From Gemmatimonadota bacterium (GTDB lineage: Bacteria; JAAXHH01), in assembly GCA_009837395.1 (NCBI GenBank), contig VXTP01000046.1, positions 1 to 64,000 of the forward strand: a stretch of DNA of 64,000 nucleotides. Reading direction: 5' to 3'. Every line of letters starts with the position of its first letter. Position 1 is the first letter of the stretch. A program made the position numbers and the translations under genes. Positions 28,773 to 38,369 of this stretch are shown here, piece by piece. The notes below the pieces were generated by a model. That model was not told the origin of the DNA, did no database searches, and saw only the letters and a list, made by a program, of their open reading frames with translations.

Positions 28773-29768
28773 ATGAGGCGGCATGCGGTGAGGCGTTCCT
28801 GTATACTCGCCACCGTCCTGGTGGCCGTCGTGACGGACCCGGTCGACACCGGAGCCTTCCCGGGACCGCAGGAAGAAGATCCCGGGTTTTCGATCGAGGC
28901 CTCGGTGGACCGCGACCGGATTACCGTGGGCGATCCCTTCCTGTACCGGGTCACCGTGAAGAGTCCCGCCAACTCCGCGATCGAATGGCCGGAATCCGGG
29001 ACGCCTCCGGAAGGTTTCGATCTCCTGTCCTTCGAGCATGCGGGACCCCTGTCCGGACCCGGCGGCGCGAACATCGATCTGCTCCGGTACGAACTCACCC
29101 TGTATCGGACGGGCGAGCATTCCATCCCGCCCTTTTCGCTCAAGTGCGTCCTGTCGGACGGCACCGAAATATCCGCCGAATCGGAGGCCATTCCGTTTTC
29201 CGTCGTCAGCGTGATCGATGATGATGCCTCGGATATACGCGATCTGAAGTCTCCGGTGGGCATCCCCGGCGGGGCGCCCTGGTATTACTGGCTGATCGCC
29301 GGACTGGCGTTGCTCGCCGTCGCGGCGGCCGTATTCCTTTACATCAGGCGCCGGAGGAACCGGGAGGACCCGCAAGGCACGGTCCCGGCGATCGAACGCC
29401 CGCCCGAAGAGATCGCCCTGGAAGAACTGGAACGGCTGGCCCTGAAGGAGTGGCTGACCCAGGGACGCGTGAAAGCCCACTATTCCGCGCTGTCGGAAAT
29501 CCTGCGCCGGTACCTGTCCGGGCGCTACGGGATAGCCGCGATGGAATACACGACTTCCGAGCTGCTGGCGGCATTGAACGCGCGCCAGGTCGGCCACGAA
29601 GAATCCCGGGTCGTCCGGGAACTCTTCGAAGAATGCGACATGGTCAAATTCGCCAGGTTTACGCCGAAATCGCATCGCCAGTCGCTTTCGCTGCGGGAGG
29701 GACGGGAGATCGTCGAGCGGACACGCCCGCCTGAAGTGTCGGAAGTCACTGAGCCGGCAAAGGATTGA
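28773..29768 (+). CDS. BatD-like membrane protein (short paralog)
   Basis: 331 aa. An N-terminal signal-like hydrophobic stretch, an Ig-like domain (FSIEASVDRDRITVGDPFLYRVTV), one membrane helix (YYWLIAGLALLAVAAAVFLYI) and a cytoplasmic helical tail (HYSALSEILRRYLSGRYGIAAME, CDMVKFARFTPKS). The same layout and tail motif (CDLARFAPT) occur in the full BatD at 36268, so the two are probably paralogs. It begins one base after DUF4340 and leads into BatA. Confidence 0.7.
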   Translation: MRRHAVRRSCILATVLVAVVTDPVDTGAFPGPQEEDPGFSIEASVDRDRITVGDPFLYRVTVKSPANSAIEWPESGTPPEGFDLLSFEHAGPLSGPGGANIDLLRYELTLYRTGEHSIPPFSLKCVLSDGTEISAESEAIPFSVVSVIDDDASDIRDLKSPVGIPGGAPWYYWLIAGLALLAVAAAVFLYIRRRRNREDPQGTVPAIERPPEEIALEELERLALKEWLTQGRVKAHYSALSEILRRYLSGRYGIAAMEYTTSELLAALNARQVGHEESRVVRELFEECDMVKFARFTPKSHRQSLSLREGREIVERTRPPEVSEVTEPAKD

Positions 29769-29774
29769 TGCCCC

Positions 29775-30782
29775 ATGTTCTTTTCCACACCCTTGATCCT
29801 GGTGCTTCTCGCGATCATTCCGGTGCTCCTGTGGACGTACCGCCGTCGATTGAAGGCACGCCGGGGCGGACTGAGCTTCTCGGATATCTCCTTTGTCCAG
29901 CGATTGAAACCCGCGTCCGCCTTGAAGTACCGCCACGTTCCCACCGCACTGCGCACCGTGGCCATCGGCCTGGCCATCCTCGCCCTGGCCCGCCCGCAGA
30001 CGGGTACCGAAGGCGCGGAAGTGATGACGGAGGGGATCGACATCGTTCTGGCGCTCGATATATCCGGGAGCATGGGGGCGGAAGACTACAAGCCCCGCAA
30101 CCGCCTTTTCGTGGCCAAGTCCGTGATCTCCGACTTTATCCGGGAACGGACGAACGACCGGATCGGCATGGTGGTTTTTGCGGGACGGAGCTTCACCCAG
30201 TGCCCGCTGACGCTGGATTACGACGTGCTGCTCGGCCTGCTGGACCAGGTGGAGATCGGGTTGACCGAAGACGGTACGGCCATCGGGATGGGCATTGCCA
30301 ATTCCGTCAACCGGCTTCGGCAGAGCGCCGCCGAAAGCAAAGTGGTCATTCTGCTTACCGACGGCGTGAACAACACAGGAGCGATCGACCCCATCACCGC
30401 GGCCAAGGCGGCCGGCGCGCTGGGGATCAAGATCTACTCGATCGGGATCGGGAAAGAGGGCGGCGCGCCCATCCCGGTCGACGACCCCGTACTGGGCCGC
30501 ACGTACGCGCGCAACCGGGACGGCAGCCTCGCCCTCACGGAAATCGATGAAGGCACGCTCAGGGAGGTCGCGCGGATCACGGGTGGGTTCTATTTCAAGG
30601 CGACCGATGCCGAGATGCTGTCTCACATCTACCAGCGGATAGACGCGTTGGAACGCACGGAGATGGAGGTCATCGCCTACTCGAGGTACACCGAACTGTT
30701 CGGGTATTTCCTTTTTCCGGCCATGTTTCTCTTACTGGCGGATATCGTGCTGTCGCACACCCGGCTGAGAAGACTGCCGTAG
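29775..30782 (+). CDS. batA: BatA-like VWA-domain membrane protein
   Basis: 335 aa. N-terminal membrane helices (LILVLLAIIPVLLW, VAIGLAILALARPQTG), then a VWA domain with a complete MIDAS: DISGS, a Thr region in LTEDGTAIGMG and LLTDGVNNTG. A C-terminal helix (YFLFPAMFLLLADIVL) closes it. BatA/BatB are implicated in aerotolerance or envelope stress in Bacteroides, but the mechanism is not settled. It is followed 43 bp later by the similar BatB. Confidence 0.88.
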   Translation: MFFSTPLILVLLAIIPVLLWTYRRRLKARRGGLSFSDISFVQRLKPASALKYRHVPTALRTVAIGLAILALARPQTGTEGAEVMTEGIDIVLALDISGSMGAEDYKPRNRLFVAKSVISDFIRERTNDRIGMVVFAGRSFTQCPLTLDYDVLLGLLDQVEIGLTEDGTAIGMGIANSVNRLRQSAAESKVVILLTDGVNNTGAIDPITAAKAAGALGIKIYSIGIGKEGGAPIPVDDPVLGRTYARNRDGSLALTEIDEGTLREVARITGGFYFKATDAEMLSHIYQRIDALERTEMEVIAYSRYTELFGYFLFPAMFLLLADIVLSHTRLRRLP

Positions 30783-30825
30783 CACGTACGGCCCGGTGGC
30801 GGCGTGTATCGGCCGAGGAGCCGAC

Positions 30826-31836
30826 ATGCAGTTTGCACAACCTGAATTCCTCTATCTCCTGGCGGCCGCGCCCCTGCTCGTCCTGTTCTTCGCCGCGCGG
30901 TTCCGGCGCAGGCGCGAAGCCCTCAGGCAGCTGGGAGAACCGGAACTGATCGGCAGGCTGTCCCGTTCAACCGTGGCGAGAAGACAGTCGGTCAAGGCTG
31001 TCCTCGTGCTCCTCGCCCTGGTCTGTTTCGTGCTGGCCCTGGCTCGCCCGCAGTTCGGGACCCGGTCGGAAACCGTGCGCCAGACCGGGTTCTCGGTCAT
31101 GGCCGCGCTGGACGTTTCCAACAGCATGCTGGCCGAGGATGTCCGGCCGAACCGCCTCATACGGGCCAAGTACGCCGTCCGGTCCCTTGTAGGGAAGCTT
31201 CGTAACGACCGGATCGGCCTGGTGGTATTCGCCGGGTCCGCTTTTCTCCAGTGCCCGCTGACCACCGATTACAGCATCGTGGATCTGTTTCTGGACGGCA
31301 TCGATACCCGGACCGTGGGTACCCAGGGTACGGCCATCGCGGAGGCGCTGCGCATCGCGGGCCGGTCGTTTCGGCAGGACCACGAGGGGTACAAGGCCGT
31401 CGTGCTGATCACCGACGGAGAAGACCACCAGGAAGACCCGCTCGCCGTCGCTTCGGAGCTGGCCGCCCAGGGGGTCCGCGTCTACGTGGTGGGCATCGGC
31501 ACGCCGCAGGGGGTACCCATACCGGTCACGGGCGAGGACGGCAGGGTCGCCGGCCATATGCGGGACCGGTCCGGCGCAGTGGTCATGAGCCGCCTGGACG
31601 AGTCCACGCTGCGACATATCGCGGAAACGACCGGAGGAGCTTACTACAGGGCCTCGCCCGGTGGAGAGGAGATGGACCTGGTATACGACACCATCGCGTC
31701 ACTGGAGAAAGCGGAGTTCGAGAGCAGAGAATTTACGCAGTACGTTGAACGTTTCCAGTATATATTGTTTTTCGGCCTGCTGCTCCTGGTTGCGGACACC
31801 GTGATCCGGGACCGCGGCCTGCTCGACGAATCGTAG
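30826..31836 (+). CDS. batB: BatB-like VWA-domain membrane protein
   Basis: 336 aa from the ATG at 30826 with GAGGAG 5 bp upstream; the track's GTG start adds ten residues. Same layout as BatA: membrane helices (FLYLLAAAPLLVLFFAA, VLVLLALVCFVLALARPQFG), MIDAS DVSNS with GTQGTAIAEAL and LITDGEDHQ, and a C-terminal helix (FQYILFFGLLLLVADTVI). It probably hetero-oligomerises with BatA under MoxR control. Confidence 0.88.
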   Translation: MQFAQPEFLYLLAAAPLLVLFFAARFRRRREALRQLGEPELIGRLSRSTVARRQSVKAVLVLLALVCFVLALARPQFGTRSETVRQTGFSVMAALDVSNSMLAEDVRPNRLIRAKYAVRSLVGKLRNDRIGLVVFAGSAFLQCPLTTDYSIVDLFLDGIDTRTVGTQGTAIAEALRIAGRSFRQDHEGYKAVVLITDGEDHQEDPLAVASELAAQGVRVYVVGIGTPQGVPIPVTGEDGRVAGHMRDRSGAVVMSRLDESTLRHIAETTGGAYYRASPGGEEMDLVYDTIASLEKAEFESREFTQYVERFQYILFFGLLLLVADTVIRDRGLLDES

Positions 31837-31854
31837 GGAACGGAACCCGAAGCC

Positions 31855-32568
31855 ATGAGCGCAATCCTGGTCATCCTGTTGTTTCTCGGCTGGCAGCCGG
31901 CCGTGAAGAACGCCCGCGGCAACGAACTGTATCAACAGGAAAAATACGATGAGGCGCTGGCGGCCTATGAGGAGGCGCTGGCGGAGGACGGCGAGAACCC
32001 GGCACTGCATTACAACCGGGGCAACGCGCTGTACCGCTCCGACCAGTATCCCTCGGCCGTACAGGCCTACGCGAACGCGCTGGACGGCGAGGCGCCGGTC
32101 GGTGGACGGGCCCAGTACAACATGGGTAACAGCCTCTATCGCATGGGTCTGCTGAAGGATTCCATCGAGGCCTACAAAGCGGGCCTGCGGATCGAGCCGG
32201 ACGATATCGACATGAAATACAACCTGGAATACGTGATGCGGCAGCTTCAGCAGCAGGAGGAACAGGAACGCAGGAACGCGCAGGACCGGCAGGAGGACCC
32301 GGAAGACCAGGCCAGCCAGGAAGGCCAGGCGGACCAGGACAACCCGGAAGACCCGGACGAACGGGAAGACCCGGACGACCGGAACAACGGGGGACCGGAA
32401 CCCGATGAAGAGGACAGCCCGGAAGCGCCTCCGCCGCCCCGTGAAGGGGAACTGAGCAGGGCGGAGGCGGAACGCCTGCTGAACGCCCTGAACAGGGACG
32501 AGCAGGACATCCAGCGCCGGCTGCGCAGACAACAGGCCACGCAGGTCAATCCGGAGAAAGACTGGTAA
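31855..32568 (+). CDS. batC: BatC-like TPR protein
   Basis: 237 aa. A short hydrophobic N-terminus, three TPR units (ARGNELYQQEKYDEALAAYEEAL, NRGNALYRSDQYPSAVQAY, NMGNSLYRMGLLKDSIEAYKAGL), then a strongly charged low-complexity stretch of Asp/Glu/Pro/Gln and a basic C-terminal helix. This is the standard BatC layout, a scaffold for BatA/B. It is followed by a repeat-rich 88-bp spacer and then lysC rather than batD. Confidence 0.82.
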   Translation: MSAILVILLFLGWQPAVKNARGNELYQQEKYDEALAAYEEALAEDGENPALHYNRGNALYRSDQYPSAVQAYANALDGEAPVGGRAQYNMGNSLYRMGLLKDSIEAYKAGLRIEPDDIDMKYNLEYVMRQLQQQEEQERRNAQDRQEDPEDQASQEGQADQDNPEDPDEREDPDDRNNGGPEPDEEDSPEAPPPPREGELSRAEAERLLNALNRDEQDIQRRLRRQQATQVNPEKDW

Positions 32569-32573
32569 CCGGT

Positions 32574-32640
32574 CCGGGGGCCGGGCGGTCCGGGGGCCGG
32601 GCGGACCAGGCCGACCAGGCGGACCAGGCAGGCCGGAGAA
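32574..32640. repeat. GC-rich short tandem repeats between batC and lysC
   Basis: GGTCCGGGGGCCGGGC occurs nearly twice, then CGGACCAGGCCGACCAGGCGGACCAGGCAGG, 9-bp variants of GGACCAGGC. The motif is akin to the CGGTCCGCC repeats near 56161 and 57911. Confidence 0.7.
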
Positions 32641-32656
32641 TCGCGATGGTAGCGCA

Positions 32657-34066
32657 ATGATCGTCATGAAATTCGGCGGCACTTCCGTAGGCGGCGTGGA
32701 GGCCATTCGACAAGTCGTCGAGATCGTCGCAAAGTACCGCGAACACGATACAGTGGTGGTCCTGTCCGCCATGAGCAAGGTGACCGACGCCCTCCGTGAC
32801 ATGGCGGCGCAGGCCTGCGAGGGAACGGAGCCCACGGCCTCCCTCTCGGCGCTGAGAAAACGTCACGACGAGACGATCCGCGCCCTGGCCGATGGAGAAG
32901 AGCGGAAACAGGCCCTCGAGGTCTGTGCCGGGCTCATCGACGAACTGTCTGGCATCCTGCACGGCATCACGCTGCTCAGGGAGCTTTCCCCTCGTTCGGT
33001 CGACCTGGTCAGCTCCTTCGGCGAGCGCCTTTCCGTGGTCGTCGTCTCGGCCGCGCTCAGATCGGCCGGCCTGTCGTCCCTGCCCGTCGATGCGCGGGAG
33101 TATGTGAAGACGAACGAGCGCTACACCGAGGCAGAGGTGAATTTCGCCGAGACGGACCGGCGGCTTTCGGCGGGCCTGGCGCCGATGGTATCTGGGGGCC
33201 AGATTCCGATCGTTACCGGGTTTATCGGATCCACCGACGAAGGCGTGACCACGACCCTCGGGCGGGGCGCCTCGGATTACACCGCCTCCCTGGTCGCCAG
33301 CGCGCTGCAGGCGGAGGAAGTCTGGATCTGGACGGACGTGGACGGTGCGATGACGGCCGACCCGAGGATCGTCGAGGACGCCCGCGTCCTCAAGGAGATT
33401 TCGTATCTCGAGGCTTCGGAGATGTCCTATTTCGGCGCCAAGGTACTCCATCCCATGACCATGCTGCCCGCGGTGAAACAGGAGATTCCCATCCGGATAC
33501 GGAACACCTTCCGGACCGAGCACGGCGGTACGCTCATCACTTCGCGCACCCGCTCCGCACCGCTGGGCGTAAAAGCCGTAACGAGTATCGACCGGCTCTG
33601 CCTGATCATGGTCGAGGGCACCAACCTGAGCCGGACGCCGGATACCCACGCGCGGCTGTTCAAGACCACGGCGGACCGCAAGACCCAGGTCGTCATGATC
33701 ACACAGGCTTCCTCCGAGCACGACATCTGCCTGGTCGTCGGCGAAGGAGACAGCCCGGGAACGGTCAAGGCGCTGAAGGAAGAATTTCGTCACGAGGTCG
33801 CCGAAGGCAGCCTGGAGGAAATCTCGGTTCAATCCGACCTGGCCGTGGTGGCCGTGGTCGGCGGCGGCATGAAGGGCACCCCGGGCATCGCGGCCCGCAC
33901 ATTCGGCATTCTCGGCGAACACGGAATAAACATCATCGCCATCGCCCAGGGTTCGTCGGAGCTGAACATTTCATTTATCATCGGCCGGGACGACCTGCGG
34001 AAGACGGTTCAACTGGTGCACGCGTCATTCGGACTGGGAGGGGACGGAGATTTTGAGCACGATTAA
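32657..34066 (+). CDS. lysC: Aspartate kinase
   Basis: 469 aa, monofunctional. MKFGGTSVGGVEA is the kinase N-terminus, GFIGSTDEGVTTTLGRGASDYTASL the substrate/ATP region, and VWIWTDVDGAMTADPRIV the nucleotide site; two ACT domains follow (ending VVGGGMKGTPGIAARTFGILGEHGINI), implying feedback control by lysine and/or threonine. It makes aspartyl phosphate for lysine, threonine and methionine. It overlaps hom by 14 bp and sits inside the BAT cluster. Confidence 0.94.
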   Translation: MIVMKFGGTSVGGVEAIRQVVEIVAKYREHDTVVVLSAMSKVTDALRDMAAQACEGTEPTASLSALRKRHDETIRALADGEERKQALEVCAGLIDELSGILHGITLLRELSPRSVDLVSSFGERLSVVVVSAALRSAGLSSLPVDAREYVKTNERYTEAEVNFAETDRRLSAGLAPMVSGGQIPIVTGFIGSTDEGVTTTLGRGASDYTASLVASALQAEEVWIWTDVDGAMTADPRIVEDARVLKEISYLEASEMSYFGAKVLHPMTMLPAVKQEIPIRIRNTFRTEHGGTLITSRTRSAPLGVKAVTSIDRLCLIMVEGTNLSRTPDTHARLFKTTADRKTQVVMITQASSEHDICLVVGEGDSPGTVKALKEEFRHEVAEGSLEEISVQSDLAVVAVVGGGMKGTPGIAARTFGILGEHGINIIAIAQGSSELNISFIIGRDDLRKTVQLVHASFGLGGDGDFEHD

Positions 34067-35177
34067 CCTGTTTCAATTCGGCAAGGGCAATATCGGCGGG
34101 GCCTTGATCCGGCAGGTGGCGGACCGCGCCGGCTCCCTGGCCGAAGCTACCGGTCTTTCCTTTGAATACATCGGCATCTGCGGCCGGAACCATCTGGTTT
34201 TCGATCCAGGGGGACTCAATACGGCGTTAAGCGGCCCCGGCGGCCTGGACCGGTTGCTCGAAGACGGGGACATTCGCGAGGACTACCCGGGCGCGGCCGC
34301 CATGATCGATCGCCTGCTGGGCGGTCCGGGCGGTCCGGGCGATCCGCCCGGGAACCTGTGCGTTGTCGACACCACGTCCGCCGAAATGACGGAAGTGCAT
34401 CTGGCCTGCCTTCGCCGGGGCGTCCCGGTCGTGACGGCCAACAAGAAGCCCATCACCGACCGGAGCGCCGCCTACGAAGAGATCCGGCGGCTGGGCCGCG
34501 CCGATCGGATGCGGTACTGGTACGAAACGACCGCCGGCGCCGGCCTGCCCATCGTCAGCACCGTCAGAGAACTGGTGGATACCGGGGACGTGGTAACGCG
34601 GATCGCGGGATGTCTGAGCGGCACGCTGGGATACATCTGTTCCCAGCTAGACCACGGCCGGACTTTCTCCGAGATCGTGAGGGAGGCAAAGGAACTCGGT
34701 TACACGGAACCCGATCCACGGGACGACCTGAACGGGATGGACGTGGCCAGGAAGGCCTTGATCCTGGCCCGTGAGATCGGATACCGCCTTGAACTCGACG
34801 ACCTGGAGATCGAGGGCATGGTCTCCGATGCACTGCTGGACGCACCGTCGGTGGATGCGTTCATGGCCATGCTGACCGGAGAAGACGCGGCCTACGCGCA
34901 GCGGGTCGAATCCGGCGGAGATCGCGGCCAGGTGCTGCGGTACGTCGCCACGGTGGGGGACGGCACGTGCCGGGTAGGCCTCGAAAACGTGGACCGGGAC
35001 AGCCCCCTGGGAAGCCTGGCCGGCCCGGACAACATGGTCGTGTGCACCACGAAACGGTACCGGGACAACCCGCTGATCGTGCGGGGACCGGGCGCGGGGC
35101 CGGAGGTCACGGCGGGCGGCCTGTTCGGAGACCTGATCAAGGCGGCCAGGGCGCTGCCGGGCGGCGATCATCCATGA
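34053..35177 (+). CDS. hom: Homoserine dehydrogenase
   Basis: 374 aa, TTG start inside the lysC 3' end. [18 protein letters not shown] is the Rossmann loop; [11 protein letters not shown] contains the catalytic Lys; [16 protein letters not shown] and [27 protein letters not shown] are hallmark homoserine dehydrogenase motifs. It reduces aspartate semialdehyde to homoserine. [11 protein letters not shown] near residue 90 is encoded by GGTCCGGGC repeats, an insert also seen as spacers elsewhere. There is no C-terminal ACT domain. Confidence 0.92.
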   Translation: MSTINLFQFGKGNIGGALIRQVADRAGSLAEATGLSFEYIGICGRNHLVFDPGGLNTALSGPGGLDRLLEDGDIREDYPGAAAMIDRLLGGPGGPGDPPGNLCVVDTTSAEMTEVHLACLRRGVPVVTANKKPITDRSAAYEEIRRLGRADRMRYWYETTAGAGLPIVSTVRELVDTGDVVTRIAGCLSGTLGYICSQLDHGRTFSEIVREAKELGYTEPDPRDDLNGMDVARKALILAREIGYRLELDDLEIEGMVSDALLDAPSVDAFMAMLTGEDAAYAQRVESGGDRGQVLRYVATVGDGTCRVGLENVDRDSPLGSLAGPDNMVVCTTKRYRDNPLIVRGPGAGPEVTAGGLFGDLIKAARALPGGDHP

Positions 35178-35204
35178 CCTTCATACCAGATCCGGGAGCA
35201 TGAA

Positions 35205-36263
35205 ATGTCGACGAATAAAATCAAAGTAGGGGTCCTTGGCGCTACCGGGGCGGTCGGGCAGCGGTTCGTCCAGTTGCTCGAAGACCATCCGTGGTTCAGG
35301 ATAACCGCCGTCGCGGCCTCGGAGCGGTCGGCCGGAAAACCCTACGCGGAAGCCGTGACCTGGCGGCTGGACACGCCGGTCCCGGAGGCCGTGCGCGCGA
35401 TGCCCGTTGCGCTTTGCGAACCGGGACTGGACTGCGACCTGGTGTTCTCGGGCCTGGATTCCGCGGTGGCCGGCCCCATCGAGGCAGCCTTCGCGGCGGC
35501 CGACTACCCCGTCGTCAGCAATTCGAAGAATCACCGCATGGACGAGGACGTGCCGCTGCTCGTTCCCGAAGTCAACGGGGACCACTGCGCGATCATCGAC
35601 TATCAGCGCAAACGCAGGGGGTATGGCCGCGGGTTCATCGCGACCAATCCGAACTGTTCCACCATCGGTCTTACAATGGCGCTCAAGCCGATCGTCGACC
35701 ACTTCGGCATACGGCAGGTCGCGGTCACCACACTGCAGGCCCTGTCCGGGGCCGGTTACCCGGGCGTCCCCTCCCTCGAGATCCTCGATAACGTGCTGCC
35801 GTACATCGGGGAAGAAGAAGACAAGATGGAGCGAGAAACCCTGAAGCTGCTGGGCAGGTTCAGGGACAACCGGATCGAGCATGCCGGAATCGTCGTCAGC
35901 GCACAGTGCAACCGGGTACACGTCCAGGACGGCCACATGGAATGCGTTTCCGTCGCCCTGGAGAACAAGACCGATACGGACGGTTTCGCCGAAGCGCTTC
36001 GCAACCACCGGGGATCGCCCCAGGAACTCGGCCTGCCCTTCGCTCCCGCGCGACCGGTCATCGTGCGCGAGGAACCGGACCGGCCGCAGCCGAGGATGGA
36101 CCGCGACGCCGAAAACGGCATGGCCGTGACGGTGGGCCGGATCCGGCCCTGTCCGGTGCTGGACATGAAATTCGTGGTACTTTCGCACAACACCGTCCGG
36201 GGGGCCGCGGGTACGTCCATCCTGAACGCGGAGTTCCTGCGGACCCAGGGATACCTGGATTGA
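35205..36263 (+). CDS. asd: Aspartate-semialdehyde dehydrogenase
   Basis: 352 aa. [18 protein letters not shown] is the NADP loop; [20 protein letters not shown] contains the catalytic Cys in [16 protein letters not shown] follows. The sequence looks like the archaeal/fungal-type branch of Asd. It reduces aspartyl phosphate to the semialdehyde used by hom. batD starts 5 bp after its last base, so this biosynthetic gene is coupled to BAT genes. Confidence 0.93.
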   Translation: MSTNKIKVGVLGATGAVGQRFVQLLEDHPWFRITAVAASERSAGKPYAEAVTWRLDTPVPEAVRAMPVALCEPGLDCDLVFSGLDSAVAGPIEAAFAAADYPVVSNSKNHRMDEDVPLLVPEVNGDHCAIIDYQRKRRGYGRGFIATNPNCSTIGLTMALKPIVDHFGIRQVAVTTLQALSGAGYPGVPSLEILDNVLPYIGEEEDKMERETLKLLGRFRDNRIEHAGIVVSAQCNRVHVQDGHMECVSVALENKTDTDGFAEALRNHRGSPQELGLPFAPARPVIVREEPDRPQPRMDRDAENGMAVTVGRIRPCPVLDMKFVVLSHNTVRGAAGTSILNAEFLRTQGYLD

Positions 36264-36267
36264 ACCC

Positions 36268-38196
36268 ATGAAACGGTGCATGCAGACCGGTCTCATCGTA
36301 TTGCTGCTGTTCGGAGCACGGGCCGTGCCGGGTCAGGAAGTCTCGGTCACGGCCGAGGTGAGCCGAACCCGTATGACCATCGACGAGACGCTGATCCTGA
36401 CGGTTTCGGTCTCCGGGTCCGAACTGGGTGACGTCCCGAAACCCGTCCTGCCCGACATGCAGCCCTTCATTGTCATCGGCAGCACGTCTTCCTCCTCCTC
36501 CAGCTTCAACCTGGTGAACGGCAAACTTTCCTCCTCCCGGTCCGTGCGGTTCATCTACCAGTTGAAACCCCGGAGGACGGGCACCTTCGTCATCGACGCG
36601 GCCGAAGTGACGCTTGACGGCGTCGCCCACGAAACGACGCCGATCACGATAGAGGTTACGCCGGGCGCATCGGGTTCTTCGCAACCGGGCGCATCCCGTG
36701 CCGCGCCGACCGGCGGTTCACCGTCTTCGGCCGCGGGCCAGTCATCGACCGCGGGTCAGTCATCGGCCACGGGTTCGTCGCAGGATGCCGCGGCCACGCC
36801 GGACCTGGAGAATACGGTCTACATCCGGACCAACCTGGACAAGCGGCGGGCCTACCTGGGTGAGCAGGTGACGGTGACCTATACGCTCTACACCCGTCTG
36901 GGCCTGTCGAACGCCCGTTACGACGTGGTCCCGACCTACACCGGCTTCTGGATGGAGGAGCTTTTCTCCGCCCATCACCTCGACTTCAAGGAAGAGATCA
37001 TCGGCGGCCGGAGGTACGCCGTTGCAACGCTGCGCACGATCGCCCTTTTCCCCACCGTGACGGGGGAATTGACCCTCGAGCCGCTGTCTATGATCTGTGA
37101 CGTGCAGGCCGAACGGTCCCGCAGAAGTCTCTTCGACAGCTTCCTCTCCGATCCCTTCGACACCTTTTTCTCGAATACGCGCCAGATCAGGGTGGTGTCC
37201 GGCGAGCAGACCGTGCGGGTGCTGCCGCTGCCGGGTGAGGGCCGCCCCGACGGTTTCCGCAACGCGGTGGGCGACTTCTCGCTCAAGGCGATGGTGGATC
37301 AGGCCACCACGGAAGTGAACCGGCCCGTGACGCTGACGATCGAGCTGACCGGAGAAGGCAACCTGAAGACCGTGGAGGATCCCGAACTGCCGCCGCTCGG
37401 TGATGTCAAGGAATACCAGTCCGGCAACCGGGCGGAATACGCGTCAGGCAGGCTGCGGATTTCCGGTACCAAGACCTGGGATCACGTGCTCATCCCCACG
37501 GTACCCGGCGACCATACCATCGCTTCGCTGGCCTTTCCCTTCTTCGATCCCGATACGGACGCCTACCGGGTTACGACGACCGAACCGATAACGATTTCCG
37601 TCCTGCCGGCCAGCGGAACGCAGGCGGCCGTCGTCGGCATGCCGCGCAGATCGGTCGTCCGGCAGATACGCGAAGATATCCACTACATCAAACCCGAAAC
37701 GGTCTACCTGGGCGATCAGGGCGAGGTCCTGTTCCGGTCGACCTGGTACCTGCTGCTGCATGGCCTGCCCGTCGCGGCGATCCTGGCGACGGTCCTGTAC
37801 CGATCCCACGCCCATCGCCTGCGGCGTGACGCCGGTTTCGCCCGGCGCCGCCGGGCTAGAAACACCGCCATCGGCCTGCTGCGCCGTTCCCGGGAGCAGC
37901 TGGAACAAAGTGCGCTCGACCAGGCCTTCACCGGCATTTCCAACGCGTTGTACGGTTACGTCGCCGACAGGTGCAACCTCCCGACGGCCGGCCTGACGTC
38001 CCCCCGCGTCGTCGAGCTGCTCAGGGAACGGGGCGTGGACGAAGACACTGCCGCCCTGGTCAGGGACTGCCTCGACGCCTGCGACCTGGCCCGGTTCGCC
38101 CCGACGGCGCATACGGCGGAACATGCCGGCGACCTGCACGACAAGGCCCGGAGAGGTATCGAATCCATCGAATCCCAGCTATCCCGAGACCGTTGA
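36268..38196 (+). CDS. batD: BatD-like protein
   Basis: 642 aa. A signal peptide (TGLIVLLLFGARAVPG), repeated Ig-like domains of the BatD type (VSVTAEVSRTRMTIDETLILTV; NTVYIRTNLDKRRAYLGEQVTVTYTLYT; VNRPVTLTIELTGEGNLKTV), a Ser/Ala-rich linker, a membrane helix (YLLLHGLPVAAILATVLY) and a cytoplasmic tail with CDLARFAPTAH. This is full-length BatD, probably an extracytoplasmic partner of BatA/B. It follows asd almost without gap. Confidence 0.88.
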   Translation: MKRCMQTGLIVLLLFGARAVPGQEVSVTAEVSRTRMTIDETLILTVSVSGSELGDVPKPVLPDMQPFIVIGSTSSSSSSFNLVNGKLSSSRSVRFIYQLKPRRTGTFVIDAAEVTLDGVAHETTPITIEVTPGASGSSQPGASRAAPTGGSPSSAAGQSSTAGQSSATGSSQDAAATPDLENTVYIRTNLDKRRAYLGEQVTVTYTLYTRLGLSNARYDVVPTYTGFWMEELFSAHHLDFKEEIIGGRRYAVATLRTIALFPTVTGELTLEPLSMICDVQAERSRRSLFDSFLSDPFDTFFSNTRQIRVVSGEQTVRVLPLPGEGRPDGFRNAVGDFSLKAMVDQATTEVNRPVTLTIELTGEGNLKTVEDPELPPLGDVKEYQSGNRAEYASGRLRISGTKTWDHVLIPTVPGDHTIASLAFPFFDPDTDAYRVTTTEPITISVLPASGTQAAVVGMPRRSVVRQIREDIHYIKPETVYLGDQGEVLFRSTWYLLLHGLPVAAILATVLYRSHAHRLRRDAGFARRRRARNTAIGLLRRSREQLEQSALDQAFTGISNALYGYVADRCNLPTAGLTSPRVVELLRERGVDEDTAALVRDCLDACDLARFAPTAHTAEHAGDLHDKARRGIESIESQLSRDR

Positions 38197-38290
38197 AAGC
38201 CACCCCGATACCCCATATGCGCGCGGATGGCCCGCCGGCGTCCGCCTCGAACCCGGACCGGAGACCGGAAGCCCGGGGTTTTCGACACCT

Positions 38291-38353
38291 GGTCGCGGGG
38301 GCTCGACGCCCGGTCGCGGGGGCTCGACGCCCGGTCGCGGGGGCTCGACGCCT
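38291..38353 (+). repeat. Three 21-bp tandem repeats before batE
   Basis: GGTCGCGGGGGCTCGACGCC(C/T) occurs three times back to back. The 21-bp unit is in frame with the batE ORF (VAGARRP three times), but it lies just upstream of the preferred start. Confidence 0.85.
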
Positions 38354-38369
38354 GGTCCCAGGGCCGGGT

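Noticed and set aside
28737-30626. 629-aa antisense ORF over the BatD-like and batA genes
   Set aside because: Same reason: no recognisable motif, and it is opposite to well-supported genes.
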